A stretch of DNA of 64,000 nt, from the NCBI RefSeq assembly GCF_900091625.1, contig NZ_FMIC01000002.1:7130001-7194000 (forward strand). The letters run 5' to 3'. The stretch's first letter is position 1, and every line of letters begins with the position of its first letter. The notes under the pieces were generated by a model, which worked only from the letters and a program-made list of their open reading frames with translations, was not told the origin of the DNA and did no database searches. Below are positions 1 through 9,325 of the stretch, piece by piece. Source of the stretch: Micromonospora peucetia (GTDB lineage Bacteria > Actinomycetota > Actinomycetes > Mycobacteriales > Micromonosporaceae). The position numbers and the translations under genes are program-made.

Positions 1-492
1 CTGCCAGAACGCGGTCTGCGCGCGGTCCCAGGGCCCGTGCAGGGTGCGCGGCGCGCGGGTCTGCTGCGCGACGCGGAAGTCGACCCAGCGCTCCAACAAC
101 CCGGCCGCGAACTCCTCGGCCCGCAGCCGGGACGAGGATCCGGCCCGCGTCGCCCGCAGGCCCAGATCGGCCCGCCAGGCCCGAACCCACTGCTTGCGGT
201 GCGCCGCCAGGCCACCCGGCGGGTACGCCAGCGGAGCCCGCAACCAGCGGCGGCGGTACTCGTGCCGGTGTTTGGCGAGGGTGGCCGGCACCGGCAGCAG
301 CCGCACCTGGGCCTCTCCCAGTTGCCAACTCTCCGGCAGACCGGACGGCGAACGGCCGAGCAGGGTCACGTCCCAGCCGGCCTCGGCCGCCGATCGGGCC
401 GCCTTCTGCACCCGGGAGTCACCGGTGACGCCGTTGTCCACCAGCATCACGATCCGCCCGCGCCGGACCGGGCTGGCCCCCCTGGACATCAT
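1..492 (-). CDS. GT4-type glycosyltransferase, N-terminal part (cut by window edge)
   Basis: Only the first 164 codons are in the window; the frame is open to base 1. It opens with two adjacent ATG codons (492 and 489). The N-terminus carries a GRIVMLVDNGV strand-loop followed by GDSRVQK and SAAEAGWDVTLLG, typical of the donor-side Rossmann start of GT4 (GT-B fold) glycosyltransferases. It closely matches the first residues of the gene at 5465-7057, so the two are paralogues in the same orientation. It is transcribed divergently from wecB. It is predicted to add a sugar to a surface polysaccharide on the cytoplasmic face; donor and acceptor cannot be read from this fragment. Confidence 0.8.
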   Translation of the reverse strand, partial: MMSRGASPVRRGRIVMLVDNGVTGDSRVQKAARSAAEAGWDVTLLGRSPSGLPESWQLGEAQVRLLPVPATLAKHRHEYRRRWLRAPLAYPPGGLAAHRKQWVRAWRADLGLRATRAGSSSRLRAEEFAAGLLERWVDFRVAQQTRAPRTLHGPWDRAQTAFWQ

Positions 493-680
493 CCGGCTCC
501 GCGTCCCCTTCGTCGTCTTCTGCCCCACCCGGGGGCCTGGCGAGTCTACGGTAGTCAGCCGATCGGACTGTCTACACTCCCCCTGTAAGCTGACGGCAGT
601 CCCCGCTCAGCGCCGGCCCGCCCCACGTCGGCGGCCCCGATGCCCGGACCCTGCCCACAACGAACCTGGAGTACCGCCAC

Positions 681-1766
681 GTGAAGGTCGTCAGCGTCGT
701 CGGCGCCCGACCCCAGCTGGTCAAGCTGGCCCCGATCGCCGACGCCTTCGCCGGCACAGAGCATCAGCACGTCATCGTGCACACCGGGCAACACTACGAC
801 GCCGACCTCTCGGACGTCTTCTTCACCGGCCTGGGCATCCCGCAGCCCGACGTACACCTGGGCATCGGGTCCGGCAGCCACGGGGTGCAGACCGGCCACG
901 CCCTCGCCGCCCTCGACCCGGTGCTGGCGGCGGAGCGGCCGGACTGGGTGCTGGTCTACGGCGACACCAACTCGACCCTGGCCGCGACGCTCTCAGCGGT
1001 GAAGCAGCACCTGCGGGTGGCCCACCTGGAGGCCGGTCTGCGCTCGTTCAACCGCCGGATGCCGGAGGAGCACAACCGGGTGCTCACCGACCACGCCGCC
1101 GACCTGCTGCTCGCGCCGACCGAGGAGGCCATGCGGCACCTGGCGGGCGAGGGCCTCGCCGCGCGGTCGGTGCTGGTCGGCGACGTGATGGTCGACGTCT
1201 GCCTGGCCGTCCGCGATGCCGTGCTGGCGGGCGGGAAGCCGGCGGCGCTGCCCGAGGGGATCGACCCCACCGAGCCCTACCTGGTGGTCACCCTGCACCG
1301 GGCGGAGAACACCGACGACCCCGAACGGCTCGCCGCGCTGGTGGACGCGCTGGCGGGCCTGCCGGTGCCGGTGGCGCTCCTGGCCCATCCCCGGCTGACG
1401 GCCCGCGCCGAGGAGCACGGCGTCAAGCTGGACCGGGGTTCGCTGCGCGTCGGCCGGCCGCTGCCGTACGCCGGCATGGTGGCGGCGGTGCTCGGCGCGG
1501 CGGGTGTGATCACCGACTCGGGCGGCCTCCAGAAGGAGGCATACCTGCTCGGCCGGCCGTGCACGACGCTGCGCCCGCAGACCGAGTGGCCGGAGACCCT
1601 CGACGGCGACTGGAACCGGCTCGTGCCCGACCCGCACGAGCTGGGCGCGGCGCCCTGGGCGGCGGTGGCCACCCGCCCGGCCCCGCCCGCGCCCCGTGGT
1701 GAGCCCTACGGGGACGGCCGCGCCGCCCGCGAAGTGGTACGGGTGCTGACCGAAGCCGGCCGCTGA
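681..1766 (+). CDS. wecB: UDP-N-acetylglucosamine 2-epimerase (non-hydrolysing)
   Basis: 361 residues, the usual size for this family. It interconverts UDP-GlcNAc and UDP-ManNAc in the cytoplasm, supplying ManNAc or ManNAcA units for wall or capsule polymers. Visible landmarks are the N-terminal VGARPQLVKLAP loop, HTGQHYD near residue 40, HLEAGLRSFN and PEEHNR, TLHRAEN, and DSGGLQKEAYLLGRP in the C-terminal domain, where the SGG-x-QKE UDP-binding segment is conserved. The start is GTG, with a GGAG about 10 bases upstream. It is followed by two glycosyltransferase genes on the same strand, so a surface-polymer role is likely. Confidence 0.93.
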   Translation: MKVVSVVGARPQLVKLAPIADAFAGTEHQHVIVHTGQHYDADLSDVFFTGLGIPQPDVHLGIGSGSHGVQTGHALAALDPVLAAERPDWVLVYGDTNSTLAATLSAVKQHLRVAHLEAGLRSFNRRMPEEHNRVLTDHAADLLLAPTEEAMRHLAGEGLAARSVLVGDVMVDVCLAVRDAVLAGGKPAALPEGIDPTEPYLVVTLHRAENTDDPERLAALVDALAGLPVPVALLAHPRLTARAEEHGVKLDRGSLRVGRPLPYAGMVAAVLGAAGVITDSGGLQKEAYLLGRPCTTLRPQTEWPETLDGDWNRLVPDPHELGAAPWAAVATRPAPPAPRGEPYGDGRAAREVVRVLTEAGR

Positions 1767-1829
1767 CCTCCGCACCTCCCCACCCACCCCGAGCACCCCC
1801 ACCAGCCGGAAGAGATCGGCAGCAGCGCG

Positions 1830-3257
1830 ATGCAGAGCAGGTTCTCCCCCCTCACCACCCGGCCCCGGGCCGGCCGCCGCCGGCCGGGCCGGGGCGATCG
1901 TCCGCACGTCATCTACCTGGCCATCGGCTTCCCGCCGGCGGCGAAGAGCTCCGCCTACCGGATGCGGGAGACCGCCAACCAGTTCGCGGCCCAGGGCTGG
2001 GACGTGACGGTGATCACCCTCGCCGACGAGTCCTGGGAACGGGAGTACGGAGTCGACCACACCCTCTCCGCCGGGGTGGACCCACGGATCGACGTCGTCG
2101 GGTTGCCGCTGGCCCGGACGGATCTGGAGACCGACATCCGGGCGTTCTCGGAGGCCCGGTCACTGCGTCCGCGCCAGTGGATCGAGCAACAGCGCCGGCA
2201 GGAACTCAAGGTGTTCCCCGAGCCGGTCTTCGGTGGCTGGCGGCCGGAGCTGGAGAAGGCGGTGCTGCGCGTCCACCGGGATCGTCCGGCGGATCTCCTC
2301 ATGACGACCTGTGCTCCGTACGTCAACCTCGCCGCGACCTGGCGGCTGTGGCAGGAGCACCGCGTGCCGTACGTGGTGGACTTCCGCGACGGCTGGTCGG
2401 TCGACGTGATCGACGGCGGGGCCGCCTTCGCCGAGCAGTCACCGGCCGGGCGCTGGGAGAAGCAGGTGCTGGCCGAGGCCCGGGCCGTCTGGTGCGTGAA
2501 CGAGCCGATCGCCGAGTTCTACCGGGAGCGCTACCCGGCGGTGGCGGACCGGGTCCGGGTGGTGCGCAACGGTTACGACGAGGACTGCGTACCGGCGGGC
2601 ACGCACCGCGCGGATCCCGCCTCCGGGCTCACCTTTGGCTACCTCGGCTCGATCAACTTCGCGCCCGCGCTGCTCGACTCGGTGCTCACCGGATGGCGGA
2701 TGGCACGCCGGGAGGATCCCGTGCTGGCCCGCAGCCGGTTCGAGGTGCGTGGGCACATCGGGGCGGGGGCGCTGCGGGAGGCCAACGCCCACATGGAGCT
2801 GTTGCGGGCCGCCTCGGACGACGGGGTCGAGTTCGGCGGGCCGCTGCCCAAGGCGGAGGTGGCTGCCGCCTACGGACGCTGGGACGCCCTGGTGCTGATG
2901 CTGGTGGGCGGCCGTTTCGTCACCTCCGGCAAGGTCTACGAGTACGCCGCGAGTGGGCTGCCGGTGCTGTCGGCGCACGAGGTCGACCACGACGCCGCCA
3001 CCGTGCTCGCCGGTCATCCGCTGTGGACCGGGGCGGTGGGGCTGGACCCGCGCCGGCTCGCGACCTCGTTCGTCGAGGCGGCGCGGCTCGCCGTCGAGGC
3101 GAGCGACGACGACCGGGCCGCCACCCGGGCACACGCCCGCAGGTACGCCCGGGACGCGCAACTGGCCCCGGCGGTGGCCGAGGTGACCGCGGCCGTGGTC
3201 GGCACGGCCACCCGGCAGTCCAGTGACGGCACTCCCTCCGAAGGCGGGCAGGCATGA
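1830..3257 (+). CDS. GT4-like glycosyltransferase
   Basis: 475 residues. After an Arg/Pro-rich leader of about 25 residues comes HVIYLAIGFPPAAKSSAYRM, the start of a GT-B N-domain, then VPYVVDFRDGW near residue 185, a hallmark of GT4 transferases acting on surface polymers. The C-terminal half has LTFGYLGSINF, GGPLPKAEVAAAYG and GRFVTSGKVYEYAASGLPVL, corresponding to the nucleotide-sugar-binding region with its E-x7-E-like segment. The last four bases overlap the next gene (ATGA), so translation is probably coupled. Substrates are not identifiable. The N-terminal start is uncertain because a good Shine-Dalgarno sequence is missing at normal spacing. Confidence 0.85.
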   Translation: MQSRFSPLTTRPRAGRRRPGRGDRPHVIYLAIGFPPAAKSSAYRMRETANQFAAQGWDVTVITLADESWEREYGVDHTLSAGVDPRIDVVGLPLARTDLETDIRAFSEARSLRPRQWIEQQRRQELKVFPEPVFGGWRPELEKAVLRVHRDRPADLLMTTCAPYVNLAATWRLWQEHRVPYVVDFRDGWSVDVIDGGAAFAEQSPAGRWEKQVLAEARAVWCVNEPIAEFYRERYPAVADRVRVVRNGYDEDCVPAGTHRADPASGLTFGYLGSINFAPALLDSVLTGWRMARREDPVLARSRFEVRGHIGAGALREANAHMELLRAASDDGVEFGGPLPKAEVAAAYGRWDALVLMLVGGRFVTSGKVYEYAASGLPVLSAHEVDHDAATVLAGHPLWTGAVGLDPRRLATSFVEAARLAVEASDDDRAATRAHARRYARDAQLAPAVAEVTAAVVGTATRQSSDGTPSEGGQA

Positions 3258-5395
3258 CCCACGTGCTCATCGTGGTCGGTGAACGGCCGCAACAGAAGTC
3301 CGTGCTCGTCGAGTCGCTGCGTCGTTTCCGCGACCAGGGGGCGCGGGTGGCCATCGTCGGCGACGTCCCGGCCGACGCGCTGGCCGTCGACGCGGACCTC
3401 GCCGACGTGCACCAGTTGGCGGCCTCCCCGAACGACCCACGTCTTCGACGGGCACTGGCCCGCACCCGGCAACCGTCGCGGGCCCTGTGGCTGCGGGCGT
3501 GGGCGGATCCCTGGGTACGGCGCCGGCTGCGGACCGCCGACGTGCTGGTCGCGCTGGACACGACGGCCGTGCACACCGTCTGGGAGTTGGCCCAGCGGCA
3601 GCCGCGTGCGGATGCCTGCAACGGGATCGGGGCAGCCGGCAGGATCGTCCGGGCCCGGCACGACGGGACACACCGGCGGACCGGCGGCGCGTGGGACGGG
3701 GTGTCCGCCCGGGCCGGCATCATCGCCCGGGGCGCCCGCCGGGCGGCGGTCACCGGAGCCCAGGAGTCGCTCGAGGCGGCCATGGCGCCCGCGGTGCTGC
3801 GCAGCCAGGTCGGCGGCCGGCTGTGGCGGACCGCGGTCGGCGCGCCGGGGCTGCCGGAGCGGGTACGGGTGGCCCTCGCGTACCGGGTGCACGTGCGCTC
3901 GGTGCAGGCGGGCAGGCCCGGCCTGGCGGCGGCCACGAGCGCCGCCGCCGCGAGTCGGATGAGTGGCCGTAAGAGCCGTGCCGAGCTGCTGACCCGGGAG
4001 GCCAACCACGAACTCGAGACGGGTCGGGTGCCGGTCTGCCTGACCGAGGCGGTCACGGCCGAGCTCGCGCTGGCCGACGAGCTGTTGTCGAAGCAGAAGG
4101 TCCGGGCGGCGAAGTCGCTGTACAAGGCGATGCGGTTGCTGTTCCACCGGGTGGCCCACTTCGACCAGCTCACCTCCCCGCTGGCCGAGCGGCCGGCCGA
4201 GTTCCTGGCGCCGCTGCGGGCCAGCGCCACGGCCCGCGTGATGGCCACGCCCCGGGGTCGGTCGACGCCCGCGGCGACGCCACCGGCGGACCGACCGCTG
4301 CGGCTGCTCATCATGACCAACGGCAACGCCCACTTCCTGCGCGAGATCCGACAGCGGTACGCCGAGACCCCCGGCGTCGAGCTGCGCTACGTGCACCTGG
4401 CCGACGACCCGGTTTCCGCGGCCCTGACGCACAGCCCGGCCGGCATCGTGGAGCACCTGGTCGCCGGCCAGAGCGAGTACGGCAACCGGGTCGAGGAGTG
4501 GCTGCGCCCGCACCTGGACTGGGCGGACACACTCTTCGTCGACTGGTGCGTGGCCGCTGCGGCGATCACCACCCTCGTCGACCCCGGCGACACCCGGGTC
4601 GTGATGCGGCTGCACAGCTTCGAGGCGTTCTCGTACTGGCCGCACCTGATCGACTTCTCCCGGGTCGACGATCTGGTCTTCGTCTCGGAGCATCTGCGGG
4701 ACTTCGCCACCGAGGTGCTGCCCACGCTCACCGGGGCGGAGGCGCCGAGGTTGCGGGTGATCTCGAACGCCATGGACCTGCACGGCTACCAGCGTCCGAA
4801 GGACCCGTCGGCGCGGTTCACCCTCGGGCTGATCGGCACCAGCGCGGTGGCCAAGGATCCGCGCTGGGCCGTCGAGGTGCTCCGCCAGCTGCGGGCGACC
4901 GACGAACGGTACCGGCTGCTGCTCGTCGGCGGTGGCCTCAACCCGGAGGCGAGCGAGTCGGTGCGCCAGTACGACGCGGCGCTGTCGGCGGACCTCGCCG
5001 AGTTGGAGCCCTCTGGTGCGGTGACCCGGCTCGGCCACGTCGACGACGTTCCCGGGGTGCTGAGCGACATCGGGATCATCCTCAGCAGCTCGGTCCGGGA
5101 GAGCTTCCACTGCGCGCTGGTCGAGGGCGCGGCCAGCGGCGCCGTGCCGGTGGCCCGGGACTGGCCGTTCTTCGCGGGGCGGGCGACCAGTGCCCGGACC
5201 CTCTTCCCCGGCGACTGGGTGGTCGACTCTCCGCAGCAGGCGGCAGCCCGGATCCAGACGGCCACGGCCAGCGACGAGGTCTGGCGGGCGGAGGGCGCCG
5301 CGGCGGCCACGTACGTGACGAAGACGTGGGACTGGACTGTCGTGCGGGACGACTTCGACGAACTGTTCCTGCCGGGCGGCGACCGGCGGGGATAG
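3254..5395 (+). CDS. Large two-part glycosyltransferase
   Basis: 713 residues, about twice a simple GT4 enzyme. Residues 1 to about 345 begin like a Rossmann fold (THVLIVVGERPQQKSVLVES) but show no clear C-terminal GT signature. From about residue 346 a complete GT-B domain begins (LRLLIMTNGNAHFLREI), with MRLHSFEAFSYWPHLIDFS, VFVSEHLRDF, LGLIGTSAVAKDPRWAVEVL, LLLVGGG and RESFHCALVEGAASGAVPV, the donor-binding E-x7-E motif. It is coupled to the preceding gene by a 4-base overlap, and its end faces a convergent glycosyltransferase across a hairpin. Probably cytoplasmic assembly of a surface polymer; the N-terminal half may be a degenerate or second transferase module. Confidence 0.82.
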   Translation: MTHVLIVVGERPQQKSVLVESLRRFRDQGARVAIVGDVPADALAVDADLADVHQLAASPNDPRLRRALARTRQPSRALWLRAWADPWVRRRLRTADVLVALDTTAVHTVWELAQRQPRADACNGIGAAGRIVRARHDGTHRRTGGAWDGVSARAGIIARGARRAAVTGAQESLEAAMAPAVLRSQVGGRLWRTAVGAPGLPERVRVALAYRVHVRSVQAGRPGLAAATSAAAASRMSGRKSRAELLTREANHELETGRVPVCLTEAVTAELALADELLSKQKVRAAKSLYKAMRLLFHRVAHFDQLTSPLAERPAEFLAPLRASATARVMATPRGRSTPAATPPADRPLRLLIMTNGNAHFLREIRQRYAETPGVELRYVHLADDPVSAALTHSPAGIVEHLVAGQSEYGNRVEEWLRPHLDWADTLFVDWCVAAAAITTLVDPGDTRVVMRLHSFEAFSYWPHLIDFSRVDDLVFVSEHLRDFATEVLPTLTGAEAPRLRVISNAMDLHGYQRPKDPSARFTLGLIGTSAVAKDPRWAVEVLRQLRATDERYRLLLVGGGLNPEASESVRQYDAALSADLAELEPSGAVTRLGHVDDVPGVLSDIGIILSSSVRESFHCALVEGAASGAVPVARDWPFFAGRATSARTLFPGDWVVDSPQQAAARIQTATASDEVWRAEGAAAATYVTKTWDWTVVRDDFDELFLPGGDRRG

Positions 5396-5402
5396 AACGC
5401 AA

Positions 5403-5446
5403 TCGCCGCCCCGTCCGACCCGCTGGCCGGGTGGCCGGGGCGGCGA
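5403..5446. terminator. Bidirectional hairpin terminator
   Basis: Perfect 10-bp arms TCGCCGCCCC and GGGGCGGCGA, with a further GC-rich loop, lie between two convergent glycosyltransferase genes. There is no clear T-tract, as is common in high-GC actinobacteria. Confidence 0.6.
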
Positions 5447-5464
5447 CAGGGCTGCCGGGCCGGT

Positions 5465-7057
5465 TCAGCCGGCGACGGCCACGGTGCGGTCGGCGAATGA
5501 CGGAGCCAGGTCCGGGCGGACCCGACGGTAGACGCCTTCGAGCACCTCGACCTGCGTCTCCCAGGTCCAGCCCTCCAACAGCCCTGGACGGTCGTACGCG
5601 GCGCGGTACCGGCCCGGATCGGCGAGCACCGCCCGCACCGCCCGGACGTAGTCCGTCAGGTCCTCGGCGCGGAACACCTCGCCCTGCCCGGTCTCCTTGA
5701 CGGTGTCCGCCATCGTGCGCACGTCGCTGACCACGATCGGCAGCCGGGCGTGCGAGTACTCCAGGAACTTGGTGATCAGCGCCAGCTCGTGGTTGGGCTG
5801 GTGGTGGATCGGGATGACTCCGGCGTCCGCGCCGGCCAGGAACGTCGGGACCTGCCAGTGCGGCACGTACGGCAGCAGGTGCACGCGGTCCGCGACGCCA
5901 GCGGCGACCGCCCGGGCGAGCAACGCCTCGGAGGCGGCGTTGCTGGCCGTCGGGTGCAGCGTGACCAGTGCTACGTGCGTCCCGGGCAACTGCGGCAGCG
6001 CGTCGATCATCAGCTCGACGCCGCGCGTCGGGTTCACCCCGCCGCAGTAGACCAGCAGCGGGGTCGCCGCGTCGATCCGGCACCGGGCACGCACGTCCGC
6101 GCCGTCGGCGAGCTGCGCACCGGCAACCGGCCGGGGCGGGGCGTTGAGCACCACGTCCGGCCGGACCGGCAGCCGGTGCGTCCGTTGCAGCAGCTCGGCC
6201 AGAGTGGCCGAGACGGTGACCACCGCGTCCGCCGTGCCGACGTACTCCTCGACGTGGGCGACCTGGGCGGGCAGCCAGCGCGGGTTGTCCGCCCGGCCGA
6301 GCACACCGCCGACGAACTCGTGCGCGTCCCAGACCAGTCTCGTGTCCAGCCCGCGGGCCCGTCCCCGCCGGGTGGCACGGACGCCCACTCCGATCATCCG
6401 GAAGTCGTTGGCGTGGATGATGTCGGGTCGCAGCTCGTCGATCACCGGCCCGAAGGCCAGTTCGTAGTCCCACAGGCCCCGGTCCAGCCGACGCCAGCTG
6501 CGTGGGCCCAGCAGTGCCTGCCAGAACCGGATGGGCGTGCGGGTGAACAGGGCGTCCGGATCCTGCTGCCGCTTGCGGAGCCGGTGCAGCTCGCCGGCCC
6601 GGAACTTGGCCCACCGGCCGAGTGCCTTCGCGGTCAGCAGGGCCGGGGGCGCCAGGAGGTCGGCCACGCGGTGCCGCAGCGACGCGCCGCCGGAGCGGCG
6701 GGCGACCGCTCGGGCCACCCGCCGCTCCTCGATCGCCGCCTGCCACGCCTTCATCCGCTGGACCCGGTAGCCGCCGTGCCGCCCGGGCGGATACGCCAGC
6801 GGCCTGCGCCACGACCGGTGGAACTGGCTCGGGTGCTGACCGAGCGACCGGGGCACACGGATCAGCCGGACCTGCGCGTCGCCGATCCGCCAACTCTCCT
6901 GCGCACCGTTGCTCAGCACACCGAGCAGCAGCACCTCCCACCCGGCCTCCGCGGCCGAACGGGCCGTCTTCTGCACCCGCGAGTCGCCCTGCACGCCGTT
7001 GTCCACGAGCATGACGATGCGACCCCGGGTGGGACGCGACGCGCTACCAGGTTCCAT
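5465..7057 (-). CDS. GT4-type glycosyltransferase
   Basis: 530 residues. The N-terminus reads RGRIVMLVDNGVQGDSRVQK, nearly the same as the truncated gene at the window's left end. Further on come LAYPPGRHGGYR, DIIHANDFRMIGVG (acceptor-side loop), DAHEFVGGVLG, and a C-domain with LLVYCGGVNPTRGVELMIDA and GVIPIHHQPNHELALITKFLEYSHARLPIVVSD-like donor-binding sequence. It is third in a leftward run behind the aminotransferase and dehydrogenase genes, with a 30-base gap, suggesting it transfers the amino sugar those enzymes make. The exact sugar is inferred, not seen. Confidence 0.88.
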   Translation of the reverse strand: MEPGSASRPTRGRIVMLVDNGVQGDSRVQKTARSAAEAGWEVLLLGVLSNGAQESWRIGDAQVRLIRVPRSLGQHPSQFHRSWRRPLAYPPGRHGGYRVQRMKAWQAAIEERRVARAVARRSGGASLRHRVADLLAPPALLTAKALGRWAKFRAGELHRLRKRQQDPDALFTRTPIRFWQALLGPRSWRRLDRGLWDYELAFGPVIDELRPDIIHANDFRMIGVGVRATRRGRARGLDTRLVWDAHEFVGGVLGRADNPRWLPAQVAHVEEYVGTADAVVTVSATLAELLQRTHRLPVRPDVVLNAPPRPVAGAQLADGADVRARCRIDAATPLLVYCGGVNPTRGVELMIDALPQLPGTHVALVTLHPTASNAASEALLARAVAAGVADRVHLLPYVPHWQVPTFLAGADAGVIPIHHQPNHELALITKFLEYSHARLPIVVSDVRTMADTVKETGQGEVFRAEDLTDYVRAVRAVLADPGRYRAAYDRPGLLEGWTWETQVEVLEGVYRRVRPDLAPSFADRTVAVAG

Positions 7058-7087
7058 GACCGCCTGTTTCCTCGGGTCGCCGGCCGC

Positions 7088-8116
7088 TCAGGACGCGGTC
7101 GCGGCCGGCAACGGGTCGCTGTCGGACGGCGTGGCCGCCACCGTGGTCCCGGCCGAGGCCGACTCCAGCAGCGCCGCGGCGACCTGCACGGTGCGCAGCC
7201 CCTGCCGCAGCGTGACGATGTCGCTCTCCTTGCCCTCCACCGCGTCGCGGAAGCGCTCGTGCTCCACCAGCAGCGGCTCGCGCTTCGGGATCGCGTAACG
7301 GATCATGTCGCCGGTGGCGACGCCACGGAACGTCCGCAGCGCCTCCCACTCCATGTCGATGGCGGCGTTGGCATAGAAGGTGAGGTCAGCGGTGAGGGTG
7401 TCGGCGATGAAGCAGCCACGGTCGCCGGTGATCACCGTCGAGCGCTCCTTCAACGGGCTGAGCCAGTTCACCAGGTGGCTGACCATGATGCCGTCGGTGA
7501 GCTGGCCGACCGCGGCGACCATGTCCTCGTGCAGCCGGCCGCTGCGCGACACGGTCCTGGCCGACACCGAGGTGTAGTCCCGGCCGGTCACCCAGCTGGT
7601 GAGGTCGATGTCGTGCGTCGCCAGGTCCATCACCACGCCGACGTCGGCGATGCGGTGCGGGAACGGGCCCTGCCGCCGGGTGACGACCTGGTAGATCTCG
7701 CCCAGCTCACCGGCCTCCAGCCGGACCCGCAGGCTCTGCAGGGCCGGGTTGTACCGCTCGATGTGGCCGACGCCGGCGACGAGACCGGCCGACTCGAACG
7801 CCTCGACCAGACGTACCGAGGCCTCCACCGACTGCGCCAGCGGCTTCTCAATCAACGCGCTGACACCGTTGGCCGCGAGCTCCAGGCCGACCTGCTCGTG
7901 CAGGGCGGTCGGGCAGGCCACCACGGCATAGTCGATGCCCAGCGCCAGCAGGTCCTCCACGGCGGGCAGCACCGGCGCGCGGAGCTGCCCGGTCGGGTCG
8001 CCGGCCGGGTCGACGATGCCGACCAGTTCGACGCCGTCCAGGCCGGAGAGCACCCGGGCGTGGTTGCGGCCCATCGCCCCCAGGCCGATCAGACCGGCGC
8101 GCAGCTTCCGGCTCAT
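7088..8116 (-). CDS. Gfo/Idh/MocA-family NAD(P)-dependent sugar dehydrogenase
   Basis: 342 residues, normal length. It has an N-terminal dinucleotide fold with GLGAMG at 11-16, then ALIEKPLAQS with the family E-K-P at 90-92, GHIERYNPALQSL, and a C-terminal alpha/beta domain. It resembles UDP-N-acetyl-glucosaminuronate 3-dehydrogenases (WlbA/WbpB type), which oxidise C3 of a nucleotide sugar so that a DegT-type aminotransferase can aminate it. Such an aminotransferase lies immediately upstream, with a 4-base ATGA overlap. The WlbA-like role is inferred from this pairing; no matching N-acetyltransferase gene is in the window. Confidence 0.88.
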   Translation of the reverse strand: MSRKLRAGLIGLGAMGRNHARVLSGLDGVELVGIVDPAGDPTGQLRAPVLPAVEDLLALGIDYAVVACPTALHEQVGLELAANGVSALIEKPLAQSVEASVRLVEAFESAGLVAGVGHIERYNPALQSLRVRLEAGELGEIYQVVTRRQGPFPHRIADVGVVMDLATHDIDLTSWVTGRDYTSVSARTVSRSGRLHEDMVAAVGQLTDGIMVSHLVNWLSPLKERSTVITGDRGCFIADTLTADLTFYANAAIDMEWEALRTFRGVATGDMIRYAIPKREPLLVEHERFRDAVEGKESDIVTLRQGLRTVQVAAALLESASAGTTVAATPSDSDPLPAATAS

Positions 8117-9222
8117 CGGGCACCCCCGGCCAGGTTCGCGCCCTCGGCGATGCGCTCCAGGTCGTGCGAGCTCAGCGACGGGTGCACCGGCAGCGAGACG
8201 ACCTCCGCGGCGGCCCGCTCGGTCTCCGGCAGCTCCCAGGGGCCAGGCTTGCCGTCCTCGGTGAGGTACGGCTTCAGCCGGTGGATCGGGGTCGGGTAGT
8301 AGACCGCGTTGCCGATGCCCAGTTCGGTGAGGCGCTTCTGGGCCGCGTCCCGGTCACCGCGGACCCGGACCGTGTACTGGTGGTAGACGTGCACGGCGCC
8401 CTCGGCCACCGGCGGGGTGAGCACGCCGTTGATGTTCGAGTCGAGGAACTTGGCGTTGGCCTGGCGCTGCGCGGTCCAATCGGGCAGCTGGCGCAGCTGT
8501 ACCCGGCCGATCGCCGCCGCCACGTCGGTCATCCGCATGTTCGCCCCGACGATCTCGTTGGCGTATCGCTGCTCCATGCCCTGGTTGCGCAGCAGGCGCA
8601 GGGTGCGGGCGAAGCTGGCGTCACCGGTGGTGACCATGCCGCCCTCGAGGCTGTGCATGTTCTTCGTCGGATAGAAGCTGAAGCAGCCGGCGATGCCGAA
8701 CGCACCCACCGGCGTGCCGCCCAGGGCGGCGCCGTGCGCCTGCGCCGCGTCCTCGACGACGGCCAGGCCGTGCCGTTCGGCGATGGCCGTGATCCGGTCC
8801 ATCGCGGCCGGGTGCCCGTACAGGTGGACCGGCATGACGGCCACCGTGCGCGGCCCGACCGCGGCCTCCACGGCCGCCGGGTCCAGGCAGAAGCTGTCCG
8901 GCTCGATGTCCACGAAGACCGGGGTCGCGCCGACCAGGCGGACCGCGTTGGCGGTCGCGGCGAACGAGAACGAGGGCACGATGACCTCGTCACCCGGGCC
9001 GAAGCCGAGCGCCATGAAGGTGAGTTGCAGGGCGGACGTGCCGGAGTTGACGGCCACGCCGTGCCGGCCGGCGACGAGGTCGCCGAACTCCTCCTCGAAG
9101 GCCGCCACCTCGGGGCCCTGCACCACCATGCCGCTACGCAGCACCCGAACAGCCGCCTCGATCTCGGCCTCTCCGATCACCGGCCTGGCTGGGGGGATGA
9201 ACTCTGCACTGGGCCCGGGCAT
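8113..9222 (-). CDS. DegT/DnrJ/EryC1/StrS-family nucleotide-sugar aminotransferase
   Basis: 369 residues when started at ATG 9222, which has a strong AGGAGG seven bases upstream; longer upstream frames lack support. PLP-dependent: NSGTSALQLT near 59-68 binds the phosphate, VVEDAAQAHGA contains the cofactor-contacting aspartate, and FSFYPTKNMHSLEGG holds the Schiff-base lysine (about K187). It converts a keto-sugar nucleotide to an amino sugar, probably using the 3-keto product of the downstream dehydrogenase. It is the first gene of a three-gene leftward set ending in a glycosyltransferase. It lies 103 bases downstream of the TetR gene on the same strand. Confidence 0.92.
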   Translation of the reverse strand: MPGPSAEFIPPARPVIGEAEIEAAVRVLRSGMVVQGPEVAAFEEEFGDLVAGRHGVAVNSGTSALQLTFMALGFGPGDEVIVPSFSFAATANAVRLVGATPVFVDIEPDSFCLDPAAVEAAVGPRTVAVMPVHLYGHPAAMDRITAIAERHGLAVVEDAAQAHGAALGGTPVGAFGIAGCFSFYPTKNMHSLEGGMVTTGDASFARTLRLLRNQGMEQRYANEIVGANMRMTDVAAAIGRVQLRQLPDWTAQRQANAKFLDSNINGVLTPPVAEGAVHVYHQYTVRVRGDRDAAQKRLTELGIGNAVYYPTPIHRLKPYLTEDGKPGPWELPETERAAAEVVSLPVHPSLSSHDLERIAEGANLAGGAR

Positions 9223-9325
9223 TGGGCTTCCTCCTGTCGGTTGGAGCTCGTCCGGTCGCGATGCTAACCGGTACGAAATCAGATGGGACGGGCGGTACGG
9301 GTCGAACGGTGCGGGACAACCGTCA

